Shown: one piece after another, positions 55,110 through 64,000 of the stretch
How the letters are laid out: each line of letters opens with the position of its first letter
How positions within the stretch are numbered: the stretch's first letter is position 1
Assembly (NCBI GenBank): GCA_004352715.1
Contig: SCFE01000001.1
Location: 3,494,832 to 3,558,831 of the forward strand
DNA length: 64,000 nucleotides
Source: Hofstenia miamia
Taxonomy: Eukaryota; Xenacoelomorpha; Acoela
Direction of reading: 5' to 3'
Notes under the pieces: model-generated
The model's database searches: none
What the model saw: the letters and a program-made list of their open reading frames with translations, nothing else
Told to the model about the DNA's origin: nothing
Translations under genes and position numbers: made by a program

Positions 55110-55242
55110 CTATGTATATGGATGAGAACCGTTGGGAAGCGCGGTCTGCATGTAGCAATAACTATTGTATTTTCTTGTCTCTAAAAAGAGCTGAGAGTTA
55201 GGTCTTGGAAATGGTTCATTGCTTTGGCCGGAGGTCTTGGTT
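55110..55242 (-). CDS. Candidate terminal exon, product unknown
   Basis: On the minus strand CCAAACTTCTTTTTACAG (good acceptor, ending 55243) is followed by 43 codons, TKTSGQSNEPFPRPNSQLFL to QTALPNGSHPYT, and TAG at 55112-55110. After the stop the frame would continue PYYDPDEGE and then another stop. The sequence is polar, Ser/Pro/Asn-rich and less AT-biased than the surroundings, which favours real coding sequence, for example the disordered C-terminus of a protein encoded further right. No family is recognised and no upstream exon was found. A chance frame remains possible. Confidence 0.33.
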
Positions 55243-55941
55243 CTGTAAAAAGAAGTTTGGATTAAATTATTCTCTGAATATCTGTTATTGTAACTTATGG
55301 AATGAACATTTCCATATTTTCTCAATAGATAAAAGTACATAAGTAATCAGTAGCTTCATCGGTTCTCTATTATTTTTTAAATAGAATGCTTGCTGAGTAT
55401 GGCACGCGCCCCTACAACAAGTCTCTACAGTAACCACCCGTACATGAGAATGAAATTTCTTTGCTGCTATCAAATAATTTAAAAATTTTCAATACAATTT
55501 CTAGCACGATTCAAGTTATAATATGTAAATTTTTTTTCAACATTTTTTTATAATAAATTGTTTGAAAAAAAAATCATTTTTAAAATTCACATTATGTGGA
55601 ATTCAGGCTTGCCGTTGTGTGTTGTGTACACAACACAACAAGTTGTGTGGGAGATAAAAAAGCAGCATCATAAAATCTACAATTTTGCATTTGACTTAAA
55701 AAATTTAGTCATTATATTATGCTTTTCTATTTTCAAAGATAGTTATTACGATATTTTTGTCATGTAAGTATAATAATTATAATTCCATGAGTTATTGATG
55801 TTTGATCCTTCAATCAGGGGGTGCACTGCTGATGACTGGGAGGACACAAATATACATGCAATTTTGGCTATGAGTTGTTTTTCGAAATAACAGCATTCAA
55901 ACAGTTTTTTAAAATCTATATTGCCAGAATTGTAAAGTTTN
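55243..55941. other. No gene seen; local TTGTGT palindrome
   Basis: Contains GTTGTGTGTTGTGTACACAA and its near-complement at 55613-55650, an AT/GT palindromic cluster. Otherwise AT-rich. Ends at the single N. Confidence 0.4.
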
Positions 55942-56121
55942 CTTTTTATTTTAGCTTTTTTCGGATAATTATGTTTTTATAAATTCCCCCATTTATTTAT
56001 TATCATTTTTTAATATGTTGTTGATCATTATGATCATCGCTTAGGCTATCACTTTGGGCTTTAAAGTAAGATAACCAGCTTCTTTAAATGCTTGGTGGTT
56101 ATTCCCCTTCGTCTGGGTCAT
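55942..56121 (+). repeat. Second copy of 54922-55101
   Basis: Starts directly after the N at 55941 and equals the first copy; most likely an assembly artefact. Confidence 0.88.
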
Positions 56122-57126
56122 AAAATCTATATTGCCAGAATTGTAAAGTTTTCAGTCCTATGAGCAGACTCTCGCATTAAGTTTTTTTCATAAATGTGTA
56201 AGATAAGCTTATAGTCAAACAAACGCGGAATAGTTGTGTTGGTATGTATATGCAGGTGTATTCTATTGAACGTCAGAGTCTAATACTTAGTTAAATTCCA
56301 AACTAAGAAAGCAGCATCTCAAAATCTTACTCAGTTGAACCCAGTGCATCTTCAACCCAACGAGCCTTACTCTAGGGATTTTATGAAAAACAAGATAAAT
56401 ATCAAACTCGTGATAAAGATTGATGGGCTAATATAAGCTTAAAATACAACAAGCCTAATTATATATTGAAAATGTAAATACTTCTTTGAACAGCTAATTA
56501 TAGCCTACTTTCTCTTTAAATGACTCAGATGAATACGAAGCTTTTTGAGTAAAATGTTAATTTCTACAAAAACTACAAACTATGGGAAGAAAATCTTGAG
56601 CATTCTAGTTGACATAGGTGACATTTAATCACTTTTTGTTCATTCAAAATAGTACTGAAATGATCTACACAAATAGCTCAAGAATCGTTTGTTTGAAGAA
56701 AGCAAAGACTATGGCCCTAAAAACAGATCTTACTCACACCTTTATAAGTCACTGAACAGCGCTAAAAATTTATAACTGAAAAATATGTGAAATAGAAATA
56801 GGGTCCTTCCGGACAACAATTTTATTGGACCCAGTCTAAGGTGGACGTGGGTTGGCCATACCCGCACGGGTTTAGGTTCGGTTTGGGTACAACTTTTTAA
56901 AAATCTTGGTTAAATAATTTCAAAAAAGCGCGTTAAATTTGCGTATATGATTTTACGTTTTTTCTCCTTAGGCTATCATCAATAAATTAATATTCGGAAG
57001 CGTCCCATAATTGAAATAACTTTTATTTATTGAATAACATTCAAAATTATATATGAGAACGAATTGTTTGGGAAGCATTGTCAGCAATGGTTTACTCAGT
57101 TATGGTGATTTCTGATGTTGAAACTT
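56122..57126. other. No gene seen
   Basis: AT-rich apart from a G-rich stretch near 56830-56885 (GTGGACGTGGGTTGGCC, GGGTTTAGGTTCGGTTTGGG). A loosely related GGTGCGGGTATGGG stretch lies at 58610. Confidence 0.4.
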
Positions 57127-58200
57127 AATAGTTGTAAAAGAGGACGAGACGACGTGGATATTTTTTACCTTTGATCCTGGCGGGAATGGGTATGATGTAA
57201 TTGTGTACTTTGGTCGTCTGTGTATCTATGACGTCATTGGAATATAATTCATGAATAATGAGGAGGTGTGGCTAAAAGATGTGAATATTCATACATTACA
57301 TAGCCAACCTATAAATAATTTTAAAGTGTACGTTTGTAGTTTTAGACCATTGAAAGGACTGGTATATTGAAATAATCGTATATTTTTTGTTAATGAACTT
57401 GTTATGTACACTAAATAATAGCAGTAGTATTAAATTTCATAAATTCTTATTATTATTATTAAATACTGTAACAAAAAAGCTTATAAATGAAAGTTATGTA
57501 TAAATGTAGCGACGAACTTTGCAGAGAAACATGTTTATATTAATAAAAATGAATAAACGTGATAAGTATTTTAACGCAAAATTTTATAAATGAAATTTAT
57601 ATACAGGCACAAGTTCCATCATTAATACAAAATGATGATGAAAAGTTACTTTTATATTCTCTCAAGCTTGTACATCAATATTAAAAAGGTTTATTTCATT
57701 CAAGTGAAGTCAGTTATTTTTCAAAATAAATGGAAAAATTTGTAAAGACGCTCATGTTAAGACTTTTATTAGATGCTTAAGAAAGCTATATGTATATATG
57801 GATAAAAAATACCTTTTGTATATATATACATACTATATTAAGTTTTGTTAAATATAAAACAATTTCTGGGTAATAACAAGAACTTATGAAATTTAATACT
57901 ACTGCTATTATTCAGTGTACATAACAAGTTCATTAACAAAAAATATACGATTATTTCAATATACTAGTCCTTTTAATGGTCTAAAACTATAAACGTACGC
58001 TTTAAAATTATTTATAGTTTGACTATGTAATGTATGAATATTCACATCATTTAGCTACACCTCCTCATTATTAATGAATTATATTCCAATGAAGTCAGAG
58101 ATACACAGACGGCCAAAGTACACAATTACATCATATCCATGCCCGCCAGGGTCAAAGATAAAAAATATCCACGTCGTCTCGTCTTCTTTTACTACTCTTA
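57127..58200. repeat. Long inverted repeat, arms of about 325 bp
   Basis: The left arm 57127-57452 and right arm 57872-58200 are inverted copies, around 90% identical by eye, for example GACGAGACGACGTGGATATT in the left and its exact complement in the right. The loop is about 420 bp. No transposase is encoded. It may be a fold-back/MITE-type element with very long TIRs, or a hairpin-RNA source. No unambiguous target duplication was found. Confidence 0.88.
57509..57536 (+). other. Hammerhead-like remnant inside the inverted repeat loop
   Basis: GCGACGAA, a CUUU-GC-AGAG stem, and GAAACATGTTT stand in the order of a hammerhead core. They match the ribozyme at 50100-50150 in GACGAA and GAAACATGTTT. 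The leading CU of CUGANGA is changed to GC, so it should be inactive if it is related at all. Confidence 0.35.
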
Positions 58201-61200
58201 ATTGGCTTAGGAATCACTAAAGCTCAGCACATTTCATTTCGAAAAGTATATTGCATATTTCAGTCAACAAATTCAAATCCAGCAACAGCATTATTGTTAA
58301 TTGAATGTTTTCTTGATCATGGAGAATGAAAGTTTGAATGTATATCAAGTATGGTATTGTGCTTCACTTGGAACAGGACAAACACATATTTCAATGTCGT
58401 GACAATATCTTATAGAGAAGTGTATGATACATCAGGAGCACACATGGAGTTAACAACTACATTTTAGGAATTTATGATAGCGTGTATACTGCACCTTGGT
58501 CTATTTTACAATATAAAATACTTTCTATGGGATAAATATTTTTTTTAGGTAAAAACACTGTTATTTTTAAGCTTCGGCAGATATTTTATCGGTGATTTTT
58601 GTTCTTTGCCGGTGCGGGTATGGGTTGTGTGCAGATTTTTTTTAATATTGTGTGGGTGGGTGGATTGTTTTGAGCATGGAAATTTGTAACTATGTCCTTT
58701 TGGTCCTTATCCCATTGAGTCCCATTGCATTTTTGCTCATGCCAGTATAATGAATTAAAATTTTTTTGAGGAGCACACATGTATTTTAATTCGTGATATC
58801 AGCTTCTTTATTTTGATCCCATGTCCTAGTTATTCCCAGTTCATCTGAAATATTTAGTATCAAGTCAACGACCCTTAATGTGTGCACATACCGAGCAACA
58901 AATATAATTTCACTTACAAATGCAGGCACATATATGCTAGTATATTTATATGCCTATAATAACCGAATTTGCCGTTATTAATTGCCTTTTTTATTGAATT
59001 GTACTTGCTAAAATGCTCATACATTATATTCATTATATTTTTTTTGCAAATCATAGTTTTTCTAAACAAGACTGGATTGATAACAACTTGTTTGATAAAT
59101 AGGAAAAGTTTATAACATACATTTAATAGAAATGTAGAAATCGAACCAAATTATTGTTCAGTACATGTCATACACTTACATGCCTAACAACTATTTTTGC
59201 TTACCGTAATTATATTAAAACTAAAATACTTTGCTATTCAAAGATTCGATGTCAAAATAATCGCGAAACATTTCATACCTTTGAACTTTCTTAACTGATA
59301 TCTTAATATTTTTAATGACTTTGTTGTGTTGCGTTGTGCATGTTTTGCGACATAATAGTGCTTTACTGTTGTTTTGTGTGAAAAAAGTCACACAAAGACA
59401 AGCCTGGTGAATTTAAATATGGTTACTCGTATCCGCCATCGCACGATATTATTTGGGCACATCATTAACGGCATACGAATAACAGGCTTCGAGTGGGCAC
59501 AGCTATGAGCTTTAATAAGCTGAGCGGATAGCTCATTCGCACATCATAAGTTTAGAGTTATTAATACATTAGTTTTTGAAATTGAATCGGACTTGTACGG
59601 GTAGTATTTTTATGGGTACAGCTTCTTCTGGAAGGAGTATCAGAAATATCCTATCCGCTAAACCCTATTTTACAAGCTTCAATTTTGCAAATATTTACCA
59701 AATACTTAAATACTACCAAATTCTAGTACGAGACAGTATGAAAGCCTCAAACTCCTACGAGCTTGATTATAAAGTAACCAGAGGGATCAAGATTTTCGCG
59801 TTTCTCAAAATTTTTGCTATATTCTTAATTAAACGTTAAAATATAAAAATCCAAATGTATTAAGAACCTATGAGCAAAAATGTATATTTTACCATAATAA
59901 TTTGATTATTTGTTATCTGTGTAGTGTATATGAAGGAAAAAAATTTTAAACTACGGATTCAAATATATCGTCTATGCAACAATATTAGATTCTTCCTCAG
60001 TATTCGTGTACATTAACATTCGACCCTACTGTATATTGCTTTCAGTAGCAAAGAAATTATAAGAAATTATTTCTTTGTATAAGAAGACTTCTATGATTCC
60101 CGTATCATACTGATTGTTGTGAGACACTTAGACTATTCTGGAAATGTGAGGGCATGGAACACATTTTTATAGCCTTATTCTGCATTAGGTGTAATCTTAA
60201 TCTCTCAGAAATGTCTAACATCTTGAACTCTATCACCTCAAATTGCATCATTTCCCAAGAATGTCATTTTCATTAATCTATTGGATACAATTGAAGCAGA
60301 TTCCCTCCATTATTTGAATTTCAAATTTTGAAATATTGCCATTATAAGAAAACAAACTGTTTCAAATGCTTCATTCAGAAATCAACTGTTTCCTTTTCTC
60401 AAAATTGTCATTGTTGAACTATAAACTGTTAATACCACTGGATGGTATGTTCAATTGATCACAAAGGCATATTTCAAAGCCTCAAAAGCAACTGCATCTA
60501 ATTTTAATTTCACTAAAAATCTTGCATTCTAGGTTATGTATATTAATAACAAAATTGCTCAAATTACCGCTTAATACTTCGGTCAGATCGCATTTCTGGT
60601 TTTTCCTTGAGCTCAGCTTTCATTGAGAAATCAAAGGGCTACAAATTCAACTAGAATCTCAGAAAGGATAATATGAAGAATGCGAGGTAAAAGTGAATGC
60701 CGCTCAATCCCGCCATAATGCTGCCGCAAAGGTTGATGCGTCCAAATCATTAATAGTCCATTATCAGATATTTCTGAATTATAATGTTATGTACTCAAGA
60801 ATCAGTATTGCTATAATAATACGATACGGAGGTGGGGCACACTAATATAGACTAGTGCTGATCACGAAGCGAGGTAAATTCCATGGAAATATCACAATAT
60901 TTCAATATTCATCAAAGTTGACATCGCCACCGCTATTGCAACTGTGACCGGCATCCACCTCTAATATCAAAATTTTAGTCAATTTCTTGCGCAGCTTGTA
61001 ATTTACAAATTCGAATTCAATGATAAATTTTTGAATTTAGTACACCAAAAGCATGTGAAATGGGATTTGCTGTTTACAATAGAATTAAGCAAAAAGAAAT
61101 AATTTCCTCTATAAATAAAAAAATTTATTAATTGCATGAATTTGCTTAAATTTTTTTAGTGGCAGAAGTAATATCTTTATACCTTCCATCCAGTGAATAC

Positions 61201-61382
61201 AATAAATTATGTTTTTCTTAAACATTTGATGTAACTAATAAATGAATCCTAAAAAAGTATCTGGTATTATTCCATGAGCAAATAATATCTAGAAGAAAAT
61301 TCGAAGACTTCTATGGTCATAACTTAGCATTTTGAAGGGGAGGGGAGTTGTAATAATGTGAATGACAATTCATTTACACTAG
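58201..61382. other. About 3.2 kb without recognised genes
   Basis: AT-rich with scattered less AT-rich spots (59400-59560, 60590-60740, 60820-60960), none with a frame or motif that can be named. A GT-rich cluster with CACACAAAGACAAGCCTGG at 59389 resembles, inverted, AGGCTTGCCGTTGTGTG at 55607, a possible small dispersed repeat. Confidence 0.4.
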
Positions 61383-61541
61383 TCTTGTACAAACGAATTT
61401 TTAGAGATAACATTTATCAATTAAACCAATTTCAAGTATCTTGCTTACATCAACTTACAAATATTAACTTTTCTGAATTTTCTCTAGTTTTATCAGGAAT
61501 AATCAATAAAAAACTAACTCTTCAAACAACTGCTGTAAAAG
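61383..61541 (+). CDS. Candidate internal exon, product unknown
   Basis: TTCATTTACACTAG (acceptor, ending 61382) and AAAAG-GTGAGA (donor at 61542) bound 159 bases open in one frame: LYKRIFRDNIYQLNQFQVSC, then LHQLTNINFSEFSLVLSG and IINKKLTLQTTAVK. Both splice phases are 1, so the exon is symmetric. Composition looks like an alpha-helical globular protein, but no family is recognised. The alternative is a chance frame in AT-rich DNA; the joint presence of acceptor, donor and frame gives moderate support. Confidence 0.38.
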
Positions 61542-61775
61542 GTGAGACTTCTCAATAAATGTACCTACTGGTTAAAACTATATTTTTTAGTTCAATTTTT
61601 TTGTTCAAAATTCTTGAATTACAACAAAATTCATTTAATGGAGATTGTAAATTTATGTACAGTATAACACAGTTATAACGAGTTTCAACACAGTTTTGCT
61701 CATTATATCTGATATAGTATAATTTGTTGGTTCATGATGGTTAATTATTTCTCAGTACATCTTAAGTTATTACTT

Positions 61776-61812
<37 letters not shown>
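61542..61812. repeat. AT-rich spacer ending in a TA microsatellite
   Basis: (TA)n at 61779-61812 directly abuts the Tc1 remnant on its right, as TA repeats do at 42369-42385 beside the Tc1 element there. Confidence 0.6.
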
Positions 61813-61815
<3 letters not shown>

Positions 61816-62290
61816 GTGGAAAAATTAATGGAACCTTGTAAATATAATACTAGTTTTATTATTTTCATATTACTTAAGCTATGAAAATACAAACTAGTAA
61901 TTGATGTGTCCACCATGTGCTTAATGCGCTTTGGCATTGAATTCATAAGTGTTTTAGAACATTCCTTAATTTTTTCTGGACTAAGCCAAATGTCAGTCAC
62001 AGCTATTTTAAGTTTATTTTTGGTGGTAGAATCGCGTTTATTCAGTTTTTGTTTGACAATACCAAACAAATTTGCATCTGGACTATTTACAGGACATGGC
62101 AGTAGAGAAATATTGAAATCATTAAGCTTTGCCTTCTATATCTTAGAGTTGTGACGAGATGCAAGGTCATGCTGAAAAATTCCAGTATAATCTGGAAACC
62201 GCTTTATGCATTGCTCTTTGGCATTGCTGCTTAGAATAGAGCAGTACTGTTCAAAATTTATCGTTCAATTTATTGCCTTGATCCTCTTGG
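61813..62290 (-). pseudogene. Tc1-type transposase remnant, C-terminal half
   Basis: Minus-strand frames read AKEQCIKRFPDYTGIFQHDL, then ASRHNSK (second Asp block), a stop, CPVNSPDANLFGIVKQKLNK, RDSTTKNKLKIAVTDIW, and CSKTLMNSMPKRIKHMVD, the usual end of Tc1-like transposases (SMPxRxxxV). In the third block the residues that should include the catalytic Glu (NPIE) are missing between SPD and NLFG, so the copy is dead. The left end ATTGTGGAAAAATTAATGG next to the TA repeat could be the TIR; the N-terminal half is absent. Confidence 0.78.
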
Positions 62291-62312
62291 GCCAAACACA
62301 TTTTCACATATA

Positions 62313-63170
62313 CAGTGTGTAACAAAAGTAACCAGACGCTTCATTTTACGAGAAATCTAACTTTATTCATAAGAGTAGGAATAAAAAAACGAATCATTCA
62401 TAGTAAAATATACAGTGTAGCGAATCTAAGACAACTTACTGAGGTTATAATGTCCAAAAAGATTAATCATAAAAGAAGAAAGTGTTAATAGAGAATGTTC
62501 AAAATGATGACCATCATGTTCAATACATTTGCAAATCCAGTCACAAACAGACCGGCACACCTTGTTCACCAAATCTAATGCTATGGCACGAATTTCATCG
62601 GTAATAGCATTCTTCAGATCGTCCATAGTGTGTGGGTTTCTACCATAAACTTTTATCTTTATTAAGTAAGCCTTTATCACTCAAGTCAGTCTCTGATCAT
62701 CGCTGTTGCAGCAAGGCGAACTATCACAGTTAAATTTCCATCCATTGATGTTTAGCTACGTAACTACAGTTCTTGCTTTCATTTTGCAAGCGTCTGGTTA
62801 CGTTTGTTACACCCTATATATATATNAACAGACCGGCACACCTTGTTCACCAAATCTAATGCTATGGCACGAATTTCATCGGTAATAGCATTCTTCAGAT
62901 CGTCCATAGTGTGTGGGTTTCTACCATAAACTTTTATCTTTAGTAAGTAAGCCTTTATCACTCAAGTCAGTCCTTGAGTAACGATCAATAGGATTGACGA
63001 TTTCAAAAATTTGAATGAAAAATCTGAACCCCAAATCAATTAAACATATAACATTGCTGTTGCAGCAAGGTGAACCATCACAGTTAAATTTCCATCCATT
63101 GATGTTTAGCTACGTAACTACAGTTCTTGCTTTCATTTTGCAAGCGTCTGGTTACTTTTGTCACACCCTG
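62313..63170 (-). mobile_element. Internally deleted mariner-like element, partly duplicated at a single N
   Basis: CAGTGTGTAACAAAAGTAAC at 62313 and the complement of 63142-63170 (CAGGGTGTGACAAAAGTAAC) form 29-bp inverted repeats with two mismatches, flanked by TA. A first right end also occurs at 62788-62817, before the N at 62826; 62545-62690 is repeated at 62827-62967. The real locus is probably one element of about 500-580 bp. It keeps only the transposase tail: HTMDDLKNAITDEIRAIALD, then a CIEHDGHHFEH end. The second copy holds about 70 extra bases, so two alleles may be joined. Confidence 0.82.
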
Positions 63171-64000
63171 TATGGATATCAATAGCAAAGAAAAATCTAC
63201 CACTATATGGTTGAGAATAAAACCAATTAAATTAGATAAAATACTGGTAAATTCAAAAGCTAAAGCTCGAAGCCTGTTTAGAAATCTAATAAAATTGCAA
63301 AAATTTAATTAACGATAGTTAAAACACTAATATAAAAAGTAAAACAGTATCCAAGACAACAAAAAGGAGTTACAGATTTGCCAGGACTTTCTTGCTACAA
63401 AAGCCAAAAATTTTGTATTTTCGCTAAATGGCATAGGTTTTTACAGTTGACCTTTTCTTTCCTACTAAGTGCATAATATTCATTTGGTAATTATAAAATC
63501 ACGTGATATATTTACCTGGAATCACTCTTAGTATTCATTGTTGTAGAAAGTATATTTTTTATGCAAAGATGACGTTTAAAATTTTGTAAGCAGACAGGTT
63601 TTCAAGTACTTCGAATTTTTAAAACTCAAGTGAGTTTGCAAAACTATCAGAAGAGCTATCATTAATATTCAAACTCGAATTTGATTAAAAATGCCTTTGT
63701 AGACGTTGTAATCTTCAGTTTCTATATCAATCAAAAACAAATATTTCTACCATTAAGAAAGCGGAATTGTGTTAAAATTTAAAAAAAACTCTCAATGTAA
63801 CTCAATTTTTATAAATAAAAGGTGAAAACATGAATTCAGATCAAACAACACCAATTTGACAAAAATACAGGTAAACAGAAGGAACTATACTTTGCATATA
63901 GAATAGTTTTCCAAATAGTTTAAAGAGTTGCTATATAAATTAAATATAATAAAAGCAAAAGTCTTGCTGCACTGCAAATAATCAAAATAGCTCTTTACAA
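63171..64000. other. AT-rich right end of the window, with a dispersed repeat
   Basis: No gene. 63597-63690 (GGTTTTCAAGTACTTCGAAT) resembles 2968-3100 near the intact mariner. Otherwise nothing recognised. Confidence 0.45.

Noticed and set aside
58586-58780. 64-codon minus-strand frame with Pro/Asn-rich end
   Set aside because: No splice signals, no family resemblance, and it overlaps a GGGT-rich simple-sequence stretch.
1-64000. CRISPR arrays, bacterial operons, ribosomal RNA genes
   Set aside because: None seen. Introns, metazoan transposons and AT-rich non-coding DNA indicate animal nuclear sequence.

Overview
The window looks like nuclear DNA of an invertebrate animal. It is strongly AT-rich, coding capacity is sparse, the two recognisable host genes are interrupted by introns, and most other decodable sequence comes from metazoan transposons (Ty3/gypsy LTR elements, a CR1/jockey-like LINE, Tc1/mariner elements, a hammerhead ribozyme). 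The species cannot be named from the sequence. Two host genes are visible. The first coding exon of a 14-3-3 protein runs off the left edge on the minus strand (1-124). A complete two-exon EMRE/SMDT1 gene, the small regulator of the mitochondrial calcium uniporter, lies on the plus strand (exons 44791-44892 and 49223-49339), with a LINE lying antisense in its 4.3-kb intron.

Layout. 0.1-5 kb: 14-3-3 flank, a decayed mariner tail, a decayed gypsy RT fragment, and a mariner with an open transposase frame and perfect terminal inverted repeats (3204-4525). 6-26 kb: a cluster of related Ty3/gypsy-type elements. It contains a solo-like LTR (5987-6936), a 5' LTR with primer-binding site (7348-8258), a full-length minus-strand element with both LTRs, PBS and PPT (8475-17128), and a plus-strand relative (about 18.1-26.3 kb) that has lost nucleocapsid, protease and RT but carries a long unrecognised block after integrase. 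26-38 kb: about 12 kb of AT-rich sequence with only small structured items (GC-rich hairpin, 51-bp tandem repeat, two inverted tRNA-like copies, a pre-miRNA-like hairpin). 38.7-44 kb: a Tc1 fragment, a possible hAT-type region with an unknown ORF, and an IR/DR-type Tc1 element. 44.8-49.4 kb: EMRE and its intronic LINE. 50-64 kb: a hammerhead ribozyme next to an assembly gap, a hAT-like MITE, a 1-kb long inverted repeat, two candidate exons, and two more Tc1/mariner remnants.

The most notable observations concern translation and RNA. The gypsy element at 8475-17128 has a canonical -1 frameshift heptamer (TTTAAAT) directly before the nucleocapsid-frame stop, with the protease frame at -1 and a small hairpin downstream. 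The LINE has ORF1 and ORF2 in one frame separated by a single UGA in the leaky context UGA-CUA, and no AUG ahead of the endonuclease. A complete minimal hammerhead core with a palindromic stem III lies at about 50100-50150.

Assembly quality matters here. Four isolated single Ns (8814, 22101, 55941, 62826) each sit at the junction of a direct duplication, so those duplications are probably assembly artefacts. Three longer N runs are also present.
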